Shown here: positions 12,246 through 23,268 of the stretch, piece after piece
How positions within the stretch are numbered: position 1 is the first letter of the stretch
How the letters are laid out: the number at the start of each line of letters is the position of its first letter
DNA from: Mastigias papua
Lineage: Eukaryota; Cnidaria; Scyphozoa; Rhizostomeae; Mastigiidae
Reading direction: 5' to 3'
NCBI GenBank assembly: GCA_964019165.1
Contig: OZ025276.1
Coordinates: 15,363,813 to 15,427,812 of the forward strand
DNA: 64,000 nt
Position numbers and translations under genes: made by a program
The notes under the pieces: generated by a model
The model's input: the letters and a program-made list of their open reading frames with translations, nothing else
What the model was told of the DNA's origin: nothing
Database searches by the model: none

Positions 12246-13695
12246 GTCTGTAGAAGATACGCATGTTTAGCGGATATAGTGTAATAGAAAGTATAGCATG
12301 AAAAAGCGGCAACATTTTATACACTTGTTGAAAGCTTTAATGCTACCGCTGTTTCGTGCTGTAGTGATGTTCTGTAGTACCAACAGACTATTAATAGAAA
12401 TGACAAATTTTCGCATGAAATACAGCAAAATGAAGAACGACAAAACCTGATAAAAAGAACGACAACGTTGAAGAGCCTTCACCGTAATACCTCACGAGCT
12501 TAATCACTTTAGCAAGAATGCAACTTACTGTAAAAAACTTGCAGGTTGTTACAAACAAGATGCTAAACTTTGGCTTTGACTGGTTGAGCTGGAGGTTTTA
12601 TTTAAAGATAAGAATACAATTTCTCAATTCTTGCACAGCAGGGAAAATTTTCTATTACGAGCCAATACTCTAAAATTACTTTTCATACTTCAGTGTTAAG
12701 AAATCATTTAAGCCTAGGCCCAAGCATTGGAGATAATTTTACGCAGGGTTTTATTGTCTAATGAAAGTAATAGCTAAAGGAATAGTGCTGTTTCCTTGGT
12801 GATAAGTAACGCCAATTGAACACAAAACTTAAGGTATTGTCAAGAGTTCGAGTAATTGCAATAAACTACCTTAATTTCCATATAAACTGCGAAAAGTTCC
12901 ATGAAAAATGTGGAGTGAATCTCAGTAAAAAAATTGACACATCATTTCCATTAAAATGATCCGAGTGATATTTTAACTTGCACATCTTCATATTTCGTGG
13001 AAGATTATGACTGCTACAATAACTGTTGTATGAAACTGTAAAGAGTACATGAAAAAATAACTTAGGTTGAACCTGCTGATCTGCGTGCTAAATCACTGTT
13101 CGCTTGGAGAATGAAGCAATGCCTTTAGGTCATAGCCTTGGAAAGAGAAAGAAGATATGAAAACAGGATTAATTAAAGATTAGACAAGAAACATAAGAGA
13201 TTAGTTACATATTGGGTAACAGTAGTGGGGTATACAACATTCTCAAAAGGATGTTGATTCATCTAATTTTGCAAAGTAAATAATCAATAACTTCCAATCA
13301 ATTTTTAGTTGTCTCGTGATGATGAATAATAATAATGATAATAATGATGATGATGATGATCATGATAATGATGACGATGATGAGGATGATGAATGATAAT
13401 AATGATGATGAATGATAATAATGATGATGAACGATGAATAATGATGATGGATACTGAATGATGATCGTGATGACGATAGTAATATTGATAGTTGCTAACA
13501 CGCCAATGTCTTAAAATGAAAATATATGATAAATACGCACAAAAAAGCAAATAGGAATATTCTCAATAAGAATAAAAAACTCGCTCGTGCATAACAAACA
13601 TCGATGTAACAACATATTTACTTATATGGGACAATTTGATGCCTTCTAATATCACCCGTCAATTATGAACAGAAGCAAAGCGTAAAAGGGCGTAC
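12246..13695. other. Gene-poor stretch downstream of copy 1 of the tandem family
   Basis: I see no convincing exon here on either strand. By position it should hold the 3' exons of copy 1 (minus strand), but nothing resembling the tails of copies 2 or 4 was found. It contains the GAT-rich microsatellite at 13316-13460. Confidence 0.5.
13316..13460. repeat. Impure (GAT/AAT)n trinucleotide repeat
   Basis: About 145 bases of GATGATGAT alternating with AATAATGAT. On the minus strand it reads as His/Ile-rich low-complexity peptide, which is not coding evidence. Confidence 0.9.
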
Positions 13696-16341
13696 CTGAA
13701 GTAAAGGGTCCGGCATGAAACTTTACTGGAAATGATCCTTCCAGGTGTGGTTCTCTAATCCCTCTGTGAATCAGAAGACAGTGATATATGTAACCAATGC
13801 GTGATAACCATCCTAATAGTTTCCGTTTCCAGATATTTACGATTTAGTTTTGAATAAAGTGTTTAGTTAAGTTCTTTCCAGCCCTACAAATTAATCTCTA
13901 ATTCAATCAAATCAAGAAAAAAGAATAAATATTCATTTTCAAAGAGAGACTCGTTTTGAGATAATCACGGGAAGCATAGCTGCCAAATGTTTGAGAGCCT
14001 AATATCAGGTCTATTTTCTCCCAACCTAATTGACCAATCAGCATGCAAAATTAGCCTAGTCTTAGCATGTGTGTTCAGAATCCAGCATGATGATTGGTCA
14101 ATTAGGTCGGGAGAAAATAGACCTGGTCAGAGCTCTCAAACATTCGGCAGCTATCATGGGATAAAACTTATGTGTTTCTCTCGTGATATACAATAATTAA
14201 TGATAGTATCTCATGAACTGCTTTCATTGACGCTATTTTAATTTGTTTCACAACGGACCCAAGTAACTACAGCTCTTTCTGCTGATAGGCCTAGAAATAA
14301 GGGATGATGATGGTAGATACCTGAAGCATTTTTTGTAACAAATATATGGAGCACCAGTCATCAAATAAATAGGAAAACACGTGATCCACATGACCTTCTG
14401 GGTTGTAGTTTGACAGGAAAAGCATCCATCAGCACAATTTGGAGCTCTAGCACCATGAGTAAGGTATATGTCACAATTACTGACAGTCGTTGTATCATTA
14501 ATCTGTTCGTTCACGTAGTACCTTGGGTGCGTCATGTAAAATTGTTTCACTGATGAACTGATTGGAATCTACAACGAATAACATTTAATAGGCTTGTCAA
14601 GCAACGACAAATATGACAAAGAAAATACAAATGATTAGAGGAGATAAGGACCTTTTGCAAAAAATAACTCTTGCAGAGCTCTTTTTTGACAAAGTGACAA
14701 GATGATTCTGTTGACATAAGAACCAATGAGAGGCCTGTCTATTGCAACTCAATAACTATCCATATTATATATTATTTTCGTTATAAAAGATTAAACAATT
14801 TCGTCAATTTTGAAAAATCTTACGTTAGAAGCAACCAACTAGGAAGTAAATAAGCACGAATTGACACGTATGCTCGCCATCAACCACAATAAATGTGCAA
14901 TGCCTTTGAGGTACGTTTCTAAATTGGTCGCTACTCACTTTTATTCGGAAGTTTTTCCCTTCATTTAGGTACTGCTCTGCCCTTTCAAATGCTTCATCAA
15001 ACATGCTCTTTATATTTGGGTCTCCTGTGTTAATGAGCACAACAAAGTTATGGGTAAGAGTGGAGGCGGACCAATCTGGATCAGTATCCTTCTGAGGCTT
15101 GAAGGCTTTTGCAGTAGTGAATATTGGTTGTCGTGTCAAAACTTCCCTTGCATCGTCGAGATCACCTAAATTTTTTACCTAATGCAAAAATAAAAGTCCA
15201 GTTACAACTTATGAGATATTCCCGACTAATAATAGGAGCAAACTAGATGCAGGTGGAAGTCAATAATACACGAGTTTGTTTACACAAAGGACAGCAGGCA
15301 TTTTACCTCCTTAGAAATTTCGGTCACATGCTATTAGAGATCTTGGATAAGGTGCTTTTATTATTATTATTAATGCAAAATGCACTACCTCAATATGAAG
15401 TATGGCAGCATTACAGTAACACAAACATATCACAAACAAAATTATAAGGATCACTAAATATAACATAAATTAACTAACGAGAGTTACAGAAAACAAAACA
15501 AACAGAAGCAATAAAATCTGGGGGCAGCAAAGTCATTAGAGGCTGTTTTTGTTTAGTAGTTTTAATGCCTCTTTCGGAAATTTGGCCAAGGCATATATCA
15601 GTGGCTCGCTCTTATTTCTCATAAGCTAGATAAGTTGCAAATCAGCAGGGAGTGACTCTATGTTGGCCAATCTTATGAGGGGTGCTTTTGAAGAAAGTAA
15701 CACTCTCCTAACAAAGAGACAAAGTGGTTTCAAACTAACACAACTCAGAGTTCTTTTCAAATAATACTTCAGAAATTTGAAATGTAAAAGAACATATACA
15801 ATTATTGTTAAACCAATAAAGACTTTGTTGTCCCCAAAAACATTGAGAATTCTACCTTCCCAATTCCATATCTCGTGGGATCCTTTCTGGGAGGTGTGAC
15901 AGACCTCAATGAGTTCTCGCGTGTGTAAGATGAAATTCTACACGTAAACGGCACATTCTTCCACATGCTGTGCAGTTGCCATACTGTGCAGATTGGATTG
16001 GAATGAGCTATGATGGGTTGGGTAAGTTATAACGGATTGACAAGAGTCAACTGTAATGAGTGGTAATGCAATGCCAATCTCAATTTCTTTGAGGGTGGTA
16101 GACCCCTTCCCTTCCTTGAGGACAGTCCTGCACACTAATAACGGACTACACTTTAATTGCAAAAACATACCTCAAAGCAGCAACTTCTACCATCACATTT
16201 CTTGTCATCTGCTAAAACTGTGAATTCCTTGTCAGCATTGGACAATCTACCAGACACATTTTCCCATCCTTGTGGCAAGTTTGCTGTGAAAGTATCCCTC
16301 TCAATAACACAAATAGGACTTGCATCAGTTGCAGCAGCCAT
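13696..16341 (-). CDS. Tandem unknown gene family, copy 1
   Basis: I do not recognise this family. Exons on the minus strand: E1 16171-16341 (ATG at 16341), E2 14939-15178, E3 14321-14568, E4 13696-13763. Splice phases are 0, 0, 2, 1, the same as in copies 2-4. E1 encodes a 57-residue module with LPQGWENVSGRLSNADKEFT and a following KKCDGRSCCFE. E2 encodes NFVVLINTGDPN...FERAEQYLNEGKNFRIK. E3 carries a Cys-rich hydrophobic hairpin: CDIYLTHGARAPNCADGCF, then VMWITCFPIYLMTGAPYICY and KKCF. E4 reads GIREPHLEGSFPVKFHAGPF. No signal peptide is evident. The hydrophobic Cys-rich stretch of ~20 residues may be a membrane segment or a lipidated hairpin; this is inference. No exon after E4 was found, so the 3' end is open. 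It is the most diverged of copies 1-3. Confidence 0.72.
13975..14158. mobile_element. MITE with ~75 bp inverted repeat arms, in intron 3 of copy 1
   Basis: Left arm: TAGCTGCCAAATGTTTGAGA, then GGTCTATTTTCTCCCAACC and TAATTGACCAATCAGCATGC. The right arm is the reverse complement with a few mismatches and ends GGCAGCTA. The loop is only about 30 bases. TA at both ends suggests a Tc1/mariner-like target site. The transcript of the host intron could fold into a long hairpin. Confidence 0.8.
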
Positions 16342-17587
16342 GCTTTTTATCAGTTCTCCTTCCTGTCAGTATTCAGAACTACCAAACCTGAAATGTAGGC
16401 TCAGAGTTTCAAAACTTGCAAACTATTGATAAGGAAAATTAGAGCATAAGAATTCTAGGAAGATTATTAGTCAATAATGTAATTGTAAAAAGCCATGTGA
16501 ATTTACAAAGTGAATTTACAAATTAGTCCAGGTAGAAAGCCAACTTGGCTGTGTTATCAACATGCCATAATACAAAGGGCACTGGGTGGAGGGGGTGGGG
16601 GGATGACAAAAAGCCAGTATGCTCTCAATGTGCTTGAAAAATTTTATAGAGAGCTCTATACATCAACTTTCAATAATGCCCAGCTAGTGAAACTTGAAAG
16701 TGCTAAAATGTCACTTTGTTGTATTTCAAAAGAGTCATTCTTCTCTCAAAAACACTTATCCTTCAGCAGATACTTAACCTTTCATACTGCTTCACAACAA
16801 GCCCCTAAATACTCTTAACCCAGTGAAAGTTCCCATACACTTTTCTGCAAGGTGTTGGGGGGGGCAAGGTAATAAAGAAGGCAACTTCTTGCAAAAACTC
16901 AAAGAAAATTACAATTCATAAGGGAGCTGGATTGGCAAAAAGATGTAGGCGTTCCAATCACAAAATATGCGATTATGAAAATCTAAAATTATGATGCTTT
17001 TGGGGTGTATCTTGTCTCCTTGGAAACCAGGCCCCTGTGCTCTTCCTTATGTCAAAGAGGACCCATTGGCTAGCCTGTATCATTGGATATCTATAATGCA
17101 ACTGTTGCCTAGCAGGCCACACATTTTTGCAATTGAAGTCGGTAAAGGTGTCAGTTCAAATAAAATGAATAGTGTTTACGGCAAAATGAATAAAGGTAAG
17201 GATTATAGTCATAGCACAAACTGAACAGGGGAAAACTTCATGAATGTGCTTTAACATGGCTCCTAATAGGTACATCTTTATATACTTCTAGTTGTCAATT
17301 CATTGTGAAATAGTTACCATAGAAACCATGTCAGCCCTCAAAACATTTAGTATATGCATATATAAGAACAGAGTGGGACATGTTGTTGAAGTATTACATT
17401 AAAAGCTGATTGAGGAATGAATTAGCAATTTAAGATATTTTGCAAATGAACTAAAACATTACTTTTAAATAGGACCTTGCAAAATTATAGTCCCCTTCAG
17501 AAGGATTCAGTGTAACGACATGCCAATGGGAAATGCTGTCATAAGTGGTAGGATGATGTTTCATGGGAACATCACAGGGGCACATGA
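16342..17587. other. Intergenic region between copies 1 and 2
   Basis: I see no gene here. It holds the presumed promoter of copy 1 (minus strand, just above 16341). Two G-runs lie near 16585 and 16857. No conserved exon of the tandem family was found. Confidence 0.5.
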
Positions 17588-18107
17588 TTAAGAGGGGGTG
17601 GCAATGCTACCTTATGTATATGGGCATGACATATACGGCCCATGCAAATGAGACCATACAAACTACTTTTTTTATATTTTCTGTCTTTCATAATTAATTA
17701 TTTGTAAATACTTGTGAGGTGAGAAGTTCCACTCCACAGTAAAATAACATTTATTCCAGATTTGGGTGCCATCCCTACTCCTCTATGTGTGGAGGGTTAC
17801 CTTATATATATGGACCTGACATATATGGTCCTGACATATACGGCCCACATTACATATACGGGCCACATTACATATATGGTCCACATTACATATACGGCCC
17901 TAACATATACAGTTTATAAAAATATCGTAAATCATCGAAATAGCCCCCCTGGGGTCTTATTTCTGATATTTTTGTAGTAACGTTGAGGTAAGATAAAATT
18001 TAAATATTGTATAAGTGGTATATACGATTTCATTTGCATGGGCCGTATATGTCAGGGCCCTACATGTAATATGAGCCGTATGTGGAAAGTAACGTTGCCA
18101 CCCTAAG
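17588..18107. mobile_element. Non-autonomous element with imperfect TIRs and internal CATATACGGCCC repeats
   Basis: The left end (GGGGGTGGCAATGCTACC) and the right end read on the opposite strand (TAGGGTGGCAACGTTACT) match. A second inner inverted motif follows, ACATATACGGCCCATGCAAA, present at about 17629 and inverted at about 18040. Between the ends, about 17800-17915 is a tandem array of ~20 bp units built on ACATATACGGCCCACATT. No transposase is present. It lies immediately downstream of the last exon of copy 2. Confidence 0.65.
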
Positions 18108-18161
18108 TCGCAGGATTTGATAACTATTCACACCTACAGTGAAAATTGGTAATCTTGCACA

Positions 18162-21100
18162 CTATACAACAAGATGGTTTTTATGCTTTACACACAATAC
18201 CTCAGGTGAAAGTGCCAATACAACACTTACGGAAATTACTTCCATAGCAACACGATTAACTGTACTTTCTCTTCTAACATCGAATCTGGGAACATTCGAC
18301 AAAATGTTGCCATACTGTTGTTGCTGTTAAAATGGTGAAAAACATATGGATGCTACTGAAATCATTTCTTTCTGTTTGACTTACACGTCGTCATTAAAAT
18401 TTAAACACAATGTCATATCAGGCTCGTTTTGAGATGACCTGCCCCACCCAAAGCCAAAAGGTCAACAGAAACTGGCCTAACTCATTGAACAAGGGTTCGC
18501 TGCTGCTATCTACAAAAAGACTACAATACACAAAAAGGAGTGATGACCAAGACAACAATATCTCAGGTTCCCTCAAAATGAAACATCGAAACAGCCTTAC
18601 CTTTTCCCGATGAAAAAAAACGTGTTCAATGTCAACAACAAACATATCAATATGTCCACCTTCAAAGGTGGAAGAGATATCCACAGCAACAGACCGCTCT
18701 TAACCCCAGGGTTCCAATGTTGATATTTTCTGGAGTTTACTCAGGCATACTATATTGTTCGGCCTTTTATTGAATCTTGGCTTTTTGACCTTGACACTAC
18801 TTTCCTCACTTTTAAGCTCTTTATTTCACAATGCGTACTTGTGTCAATGTCACAAAATTTGTTTAAGGATATACGTCGAAGCAAGCCCGTAGCCATGGGG
18901 TAGGATGGGGTGACAAATGCCACTCCTGGAGAACAGAATGCCTGCTTTTTCCCACACATGGAAATTTGTCTGCAGTTTGTCTTTTCATTATCTTGTAGCT
19001 ACGTAGATATCTCTTGAAGTTTGGTTGATCTCAATTTTGGCCTTTGATAGTGACAATTGTGATAACATAAAAGTCTAAAAGTCTACAATATGCTCTCAGA
19101 TGTTGTGGTACATGCTTCCCCAAGACAATTATTTGCCACACGGGGGAAATAACTGCATCCCAACTGCATGTACTCTCTGCTCTTTGGACATCAAAGTTCA
19201 GAGTAGAGCACTATGCTTTTGAAGGGAACACAGAAGGAACTGAAGAATGGCAAATGGAAAATTTGGAAGAATAGAGAGAAATACGGGAGATATTAACAAA
19301 CACTCAGTATACTTTTGACTCTTCCCTTTTTGTTACTTGTCTTCCATATCATATTTGACGCTGGCTGCTTGGCCATTTTCTGAAGACACTACCAATTCTT
19401 CCAAGGTGCCATAGAAGTGCTCTGGAGCGTGACAAGCTTTTAGAAAATCAGAGAAATACACTACAATTTGTAGTTTGTCTACAATCGTAATGCTCGATTA
19501 TATCTGATTTTTAATTGAGTAAGATTTGCTACTACATGATTTACTCAATATTCTATTTATTATTCTTTTAAGTAACTAAGTTTTGAAAATCAATCGAGAG
19601 GAGTTTTACATTAATTGGAGTTGAGTATTCCCAGAATGCAAAGAGGTCTTTAAATATTCAATGCGAAAAGAGGTATCAAGTTCTCTCTACTGAAAAGTCA
19701 GAGGACACTGAAGCACCATATTCTAACGCAAGGGATTTATACTGCTATACTGATTTCCGTTTTTCTCGTATAGAAAACGTTGCATTTTTGAAAAAGCTAT
19801 TTAAAGTAAAAAGTACAGTTGTAGAAACATTTCCTCCGGCAGTCTTTCCTCCACATAACAACATGAAATAGAATAAGATTGTCATATGACAGAAGCATTC
19901 AATAAACTGAGAGTAAATGGATTTAACTGGATTTCCAGAGCTACTTTATTACAATCACAAATATAATAACAATAACATTATAATAAAATTCTTAAGACGA
20001 TAAAAGCTCACTATAATACAAAGAAAGCTGAAAACTACAATTCTGAGCACTTATCTCATATGGCGCTTTCACGTGCTTCATTTTGGCACTGCTCCTGCGC
20101 AAAGGCTGTTAACGCAAGGGATAAGGTCAAAGGCCTTTAAATGTAATAACACAGATCGTAAATCCAAAGGCCAAGGATGAAAATAATCAAAACAACCGTT
20201 ACTCATTTGAAGTGTTGGGCTATATCAAAAAGCTGCTAGTTAACTTCGTATTTAATGAAGATCTTCTTAAAACATTTCCCCAAAATCAAAAACAGGAGAT
20301 TCCCATGTTATATAAACTAAAAGAAGAGCTCTTACCATACGCTGAGAACAAAATGCTTTCAAGCGAAATCTACAAAATGTATCTATCAATATTTACTATG
20401 TTGAAATTTCTGCGCAATTATCGTGTTTGGTGGTTAGCATCGTAGAGATCAATTCAGTGGCGGTGAAAACAGCAGACTGTTCAAAGAGTAACCTGAAAAA
20501 GAGGAGTTTTAAGTTGGCAGCAGTGCACACCTGGTGGCCGATGCTGGATAGTGTGGTCGATGAACTCAAAGAGTTCCAACAGATGTTTGACCTCCGAATT
20601 CAATGGAACTCATGAAGACAAAGGTCACAATACGTAAATCTATACAAGAACATAAGAATGAAGACTCTTTAATGAAATATTGGATATGGGTACAAATTGC
20701 CTGTCTCCGATAACAGGATTAAAATATATCTTCAGGAAACAATTCGCAGAGCTACCATGAAAGTTTAAAGTACAAAATTAATTACTCGCTAAAAACATTG
20801 AAAACTGAGAAAGGGTAAGGACCAAAGAGGAAGAACAAAGAAAATAGAAGGACAGAGGACACTGATGGACAGAGGACATGAAGGACAGACAACATGAAGA
20901 GCAAATAACATGAAGCACAGACAGCATGAAGGACAGACAACATGAAGCACAAGAGACATGAAGGACAGAGGACATGAAGGGCAGAGGACATTAATGGCAG
21001 AGGACATGAAGGACAGAGGACACGAAGGCCAGAGGGCATAGAATAAACAAGGATAAAAGACAAACTGCAGATACGAACTCAATATACAGATAGTATTTGA

Positions 21101-23237
21101 AAGGACATTTTCATCTAGCTCTACCCAAAACATGCCCAGTATACATATTGTTCGATTTTAAATCATAAAAAGATATGGGGCCGTTCAATAATTACGTCAC
21201 GCTAGGGGGGTGGGTGGTTCTTCAAGTTTTTCGTGACGCAGCGTGACGGTAAATGAGGGGGTGGGTAGTACTTATTTCAAGTCCGTGGTGTCGCGGTATA
21301 ACAAAAATTTGAAATAAAGTTTTATTTGGATCTATCAATAAAGACATTGTTTTCCATTTTTATGTCATGTAAAGAGGACGAGTCAGATATTCCAGAGGTT
21401 GTTCCCAAAAGTTGAACCCCCCCCGTCCTTAATGATATGGATCCAATCTGGACAAGTGATTGATCAACTTTTATTATCTAAACCGAAGAAGTGATTGACT
21501 TGATATTTACATTTTGTTAATTTGTTATATATTCAAAAGAAAACTTGCATTACTCTAAGTTTTCATGTGTGGCATATGTACTGGAATTTTGCTAAGAGGG
21601 GGGGTTATCTCTGCCTAGAGTGACGTCACGCAAGGGGATCTCACATGAAACCGTTACGGAGCGTGACGAGGGGGGATGGGTGGTTCTAAAACCCCAAATT
21701 TAGCGTGACGTAATTACTGAACAGCCCCTATTTAATTATAATCATGAACAACTGCACTTACCAACTTGAAACGGGCCATTCTGCAGCATAACTGGCACAA
21801 TTTGATGGATATTTTCCTCTTTGACGCCTCTTCAAAATAACGATTGAGGCATCTTATTCGCATTCTCATTTCATGAACTAATACTAGTAATATTAGTTAT
21901 CACTCTTGTTTATAAACACTACTCTTTCAGTGAACTACTATATGCACAAAAAACAATCAAAATACGGGGTGCAATCCCCAAAAGTAGGGGGCACATTCTT
22001 GTCAGGTAGTTGTCTATAGAGTGCGAGAAAATGCTGGTTTTTATCAACTACCCTAGAATAGTGTGTTTTTAAATTAAGACAGCATGTGCTCTAAATATCA
22101 TAGTATATCTCAATAGAATAAAACTTTCTCTTGCAGAGGCATGGATGGATAAATAAATGTTGCCATATATAAGATGCATCCTTAAACAAATCTAATAATA
22201 CTTCGAAAAAAGGTGCGTCTTATAAACTGCAAAAAGCGTTAACTGTAATCCTCAAACAATCCTTAAGCAACTCGGATACAATATGAAAATATCCTGGTAC
22301 TTACTTAATGCATTTCTTGTAGCACATATAGGGAATACCAGTGAGGAGACAACAGGGGAAACAGGCAATCCAAATTAAAATATCACGTGTTCGTCCACGG
22401 AAAGAAAGCAGATCATCAACACAATCTGGGGTTTTGACTCCGTGTGTTAAGTAGATATCACATCCCTTCACTATAGTCAAATTGTTGTGTTCATTATGGG
22501 CATGGTAGTTGGCATTGTAAAATGCCTTCACTGATTCACTCAGGGAAATCTGGTAAGAAAAAATGTACATGTGAAGCCAGGATGGAATCAACAACAAATG
22601 ACAAGGAAAAAAGAAAACAATGGCAGCAAATGAAAGAAATTATGATAACAAAGAAATATAAGAGTGAATCTTGTCTTAATATAAAAACCAAAAATGGCCA
22701 TGAAAAACAACGAATGATGCAATCTGGATTTACACATTGCAACTGCCCGAAAATCACTTAAAACAAAATAAACAAAAGACCCCAGATTGTAAGAGAAAAC
22801 AAGCAAGCAAAAGCATGTCAATACTACTTTTTCCAAAATCTATGCCATCTATAATTGGAGTACTAGAGCACAAGATGGAACAGAATACATACTGTTATTC
22901 TGAAATTTTTGCCTTCTGTCAAATATCGTTCCGCTAGCTCAAATGCTCTTACGAACTGACCACTGATTTCCGGATTCCCAGTGTTAACTAGAACTGCAAA
23001 TTCATGTCTCAACTCAGATAGATCTTGAAGTGAATTGTACTTTAGCCCATAGGGTTTCACACATTCTGCAGTCAAAAAAATCAATCTTCTCATGATGAGT
23101 TCTCTTGCTGCAGGTAAACCTTCTTTACTATCTATCTGAAGTAGAACATAGAAACATAAAAAGACAACCAAAAATTTAGAATATATATATATTATTGCAG
23201 TAGCATGGTTGCTGCAAGATAATTTTACATGGTTTCT

Positions 23238-23268
<31 letters not shown>

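Noticed and set aside
13298..13550. His/Ile-rich minus-strand reading frames
   Set aside because: They are translations of the GAT/AAT microsatellite, with no splice or homology support.
17762..17977. Tyr/Thr-rich repeat peptide (HITYTGHITYMVHITY)
   Set aside because: It is a translation of the CATATACGGCCC tandem repeat inside a non-autonomous element.
20778..21133. Cys/Ser/Leu-rich minus-strand frames (also 32797-33316)
   Set aside because: They are open in several frames at once because of the purine-rich minisatellite, and the sequence lies inside an intron.
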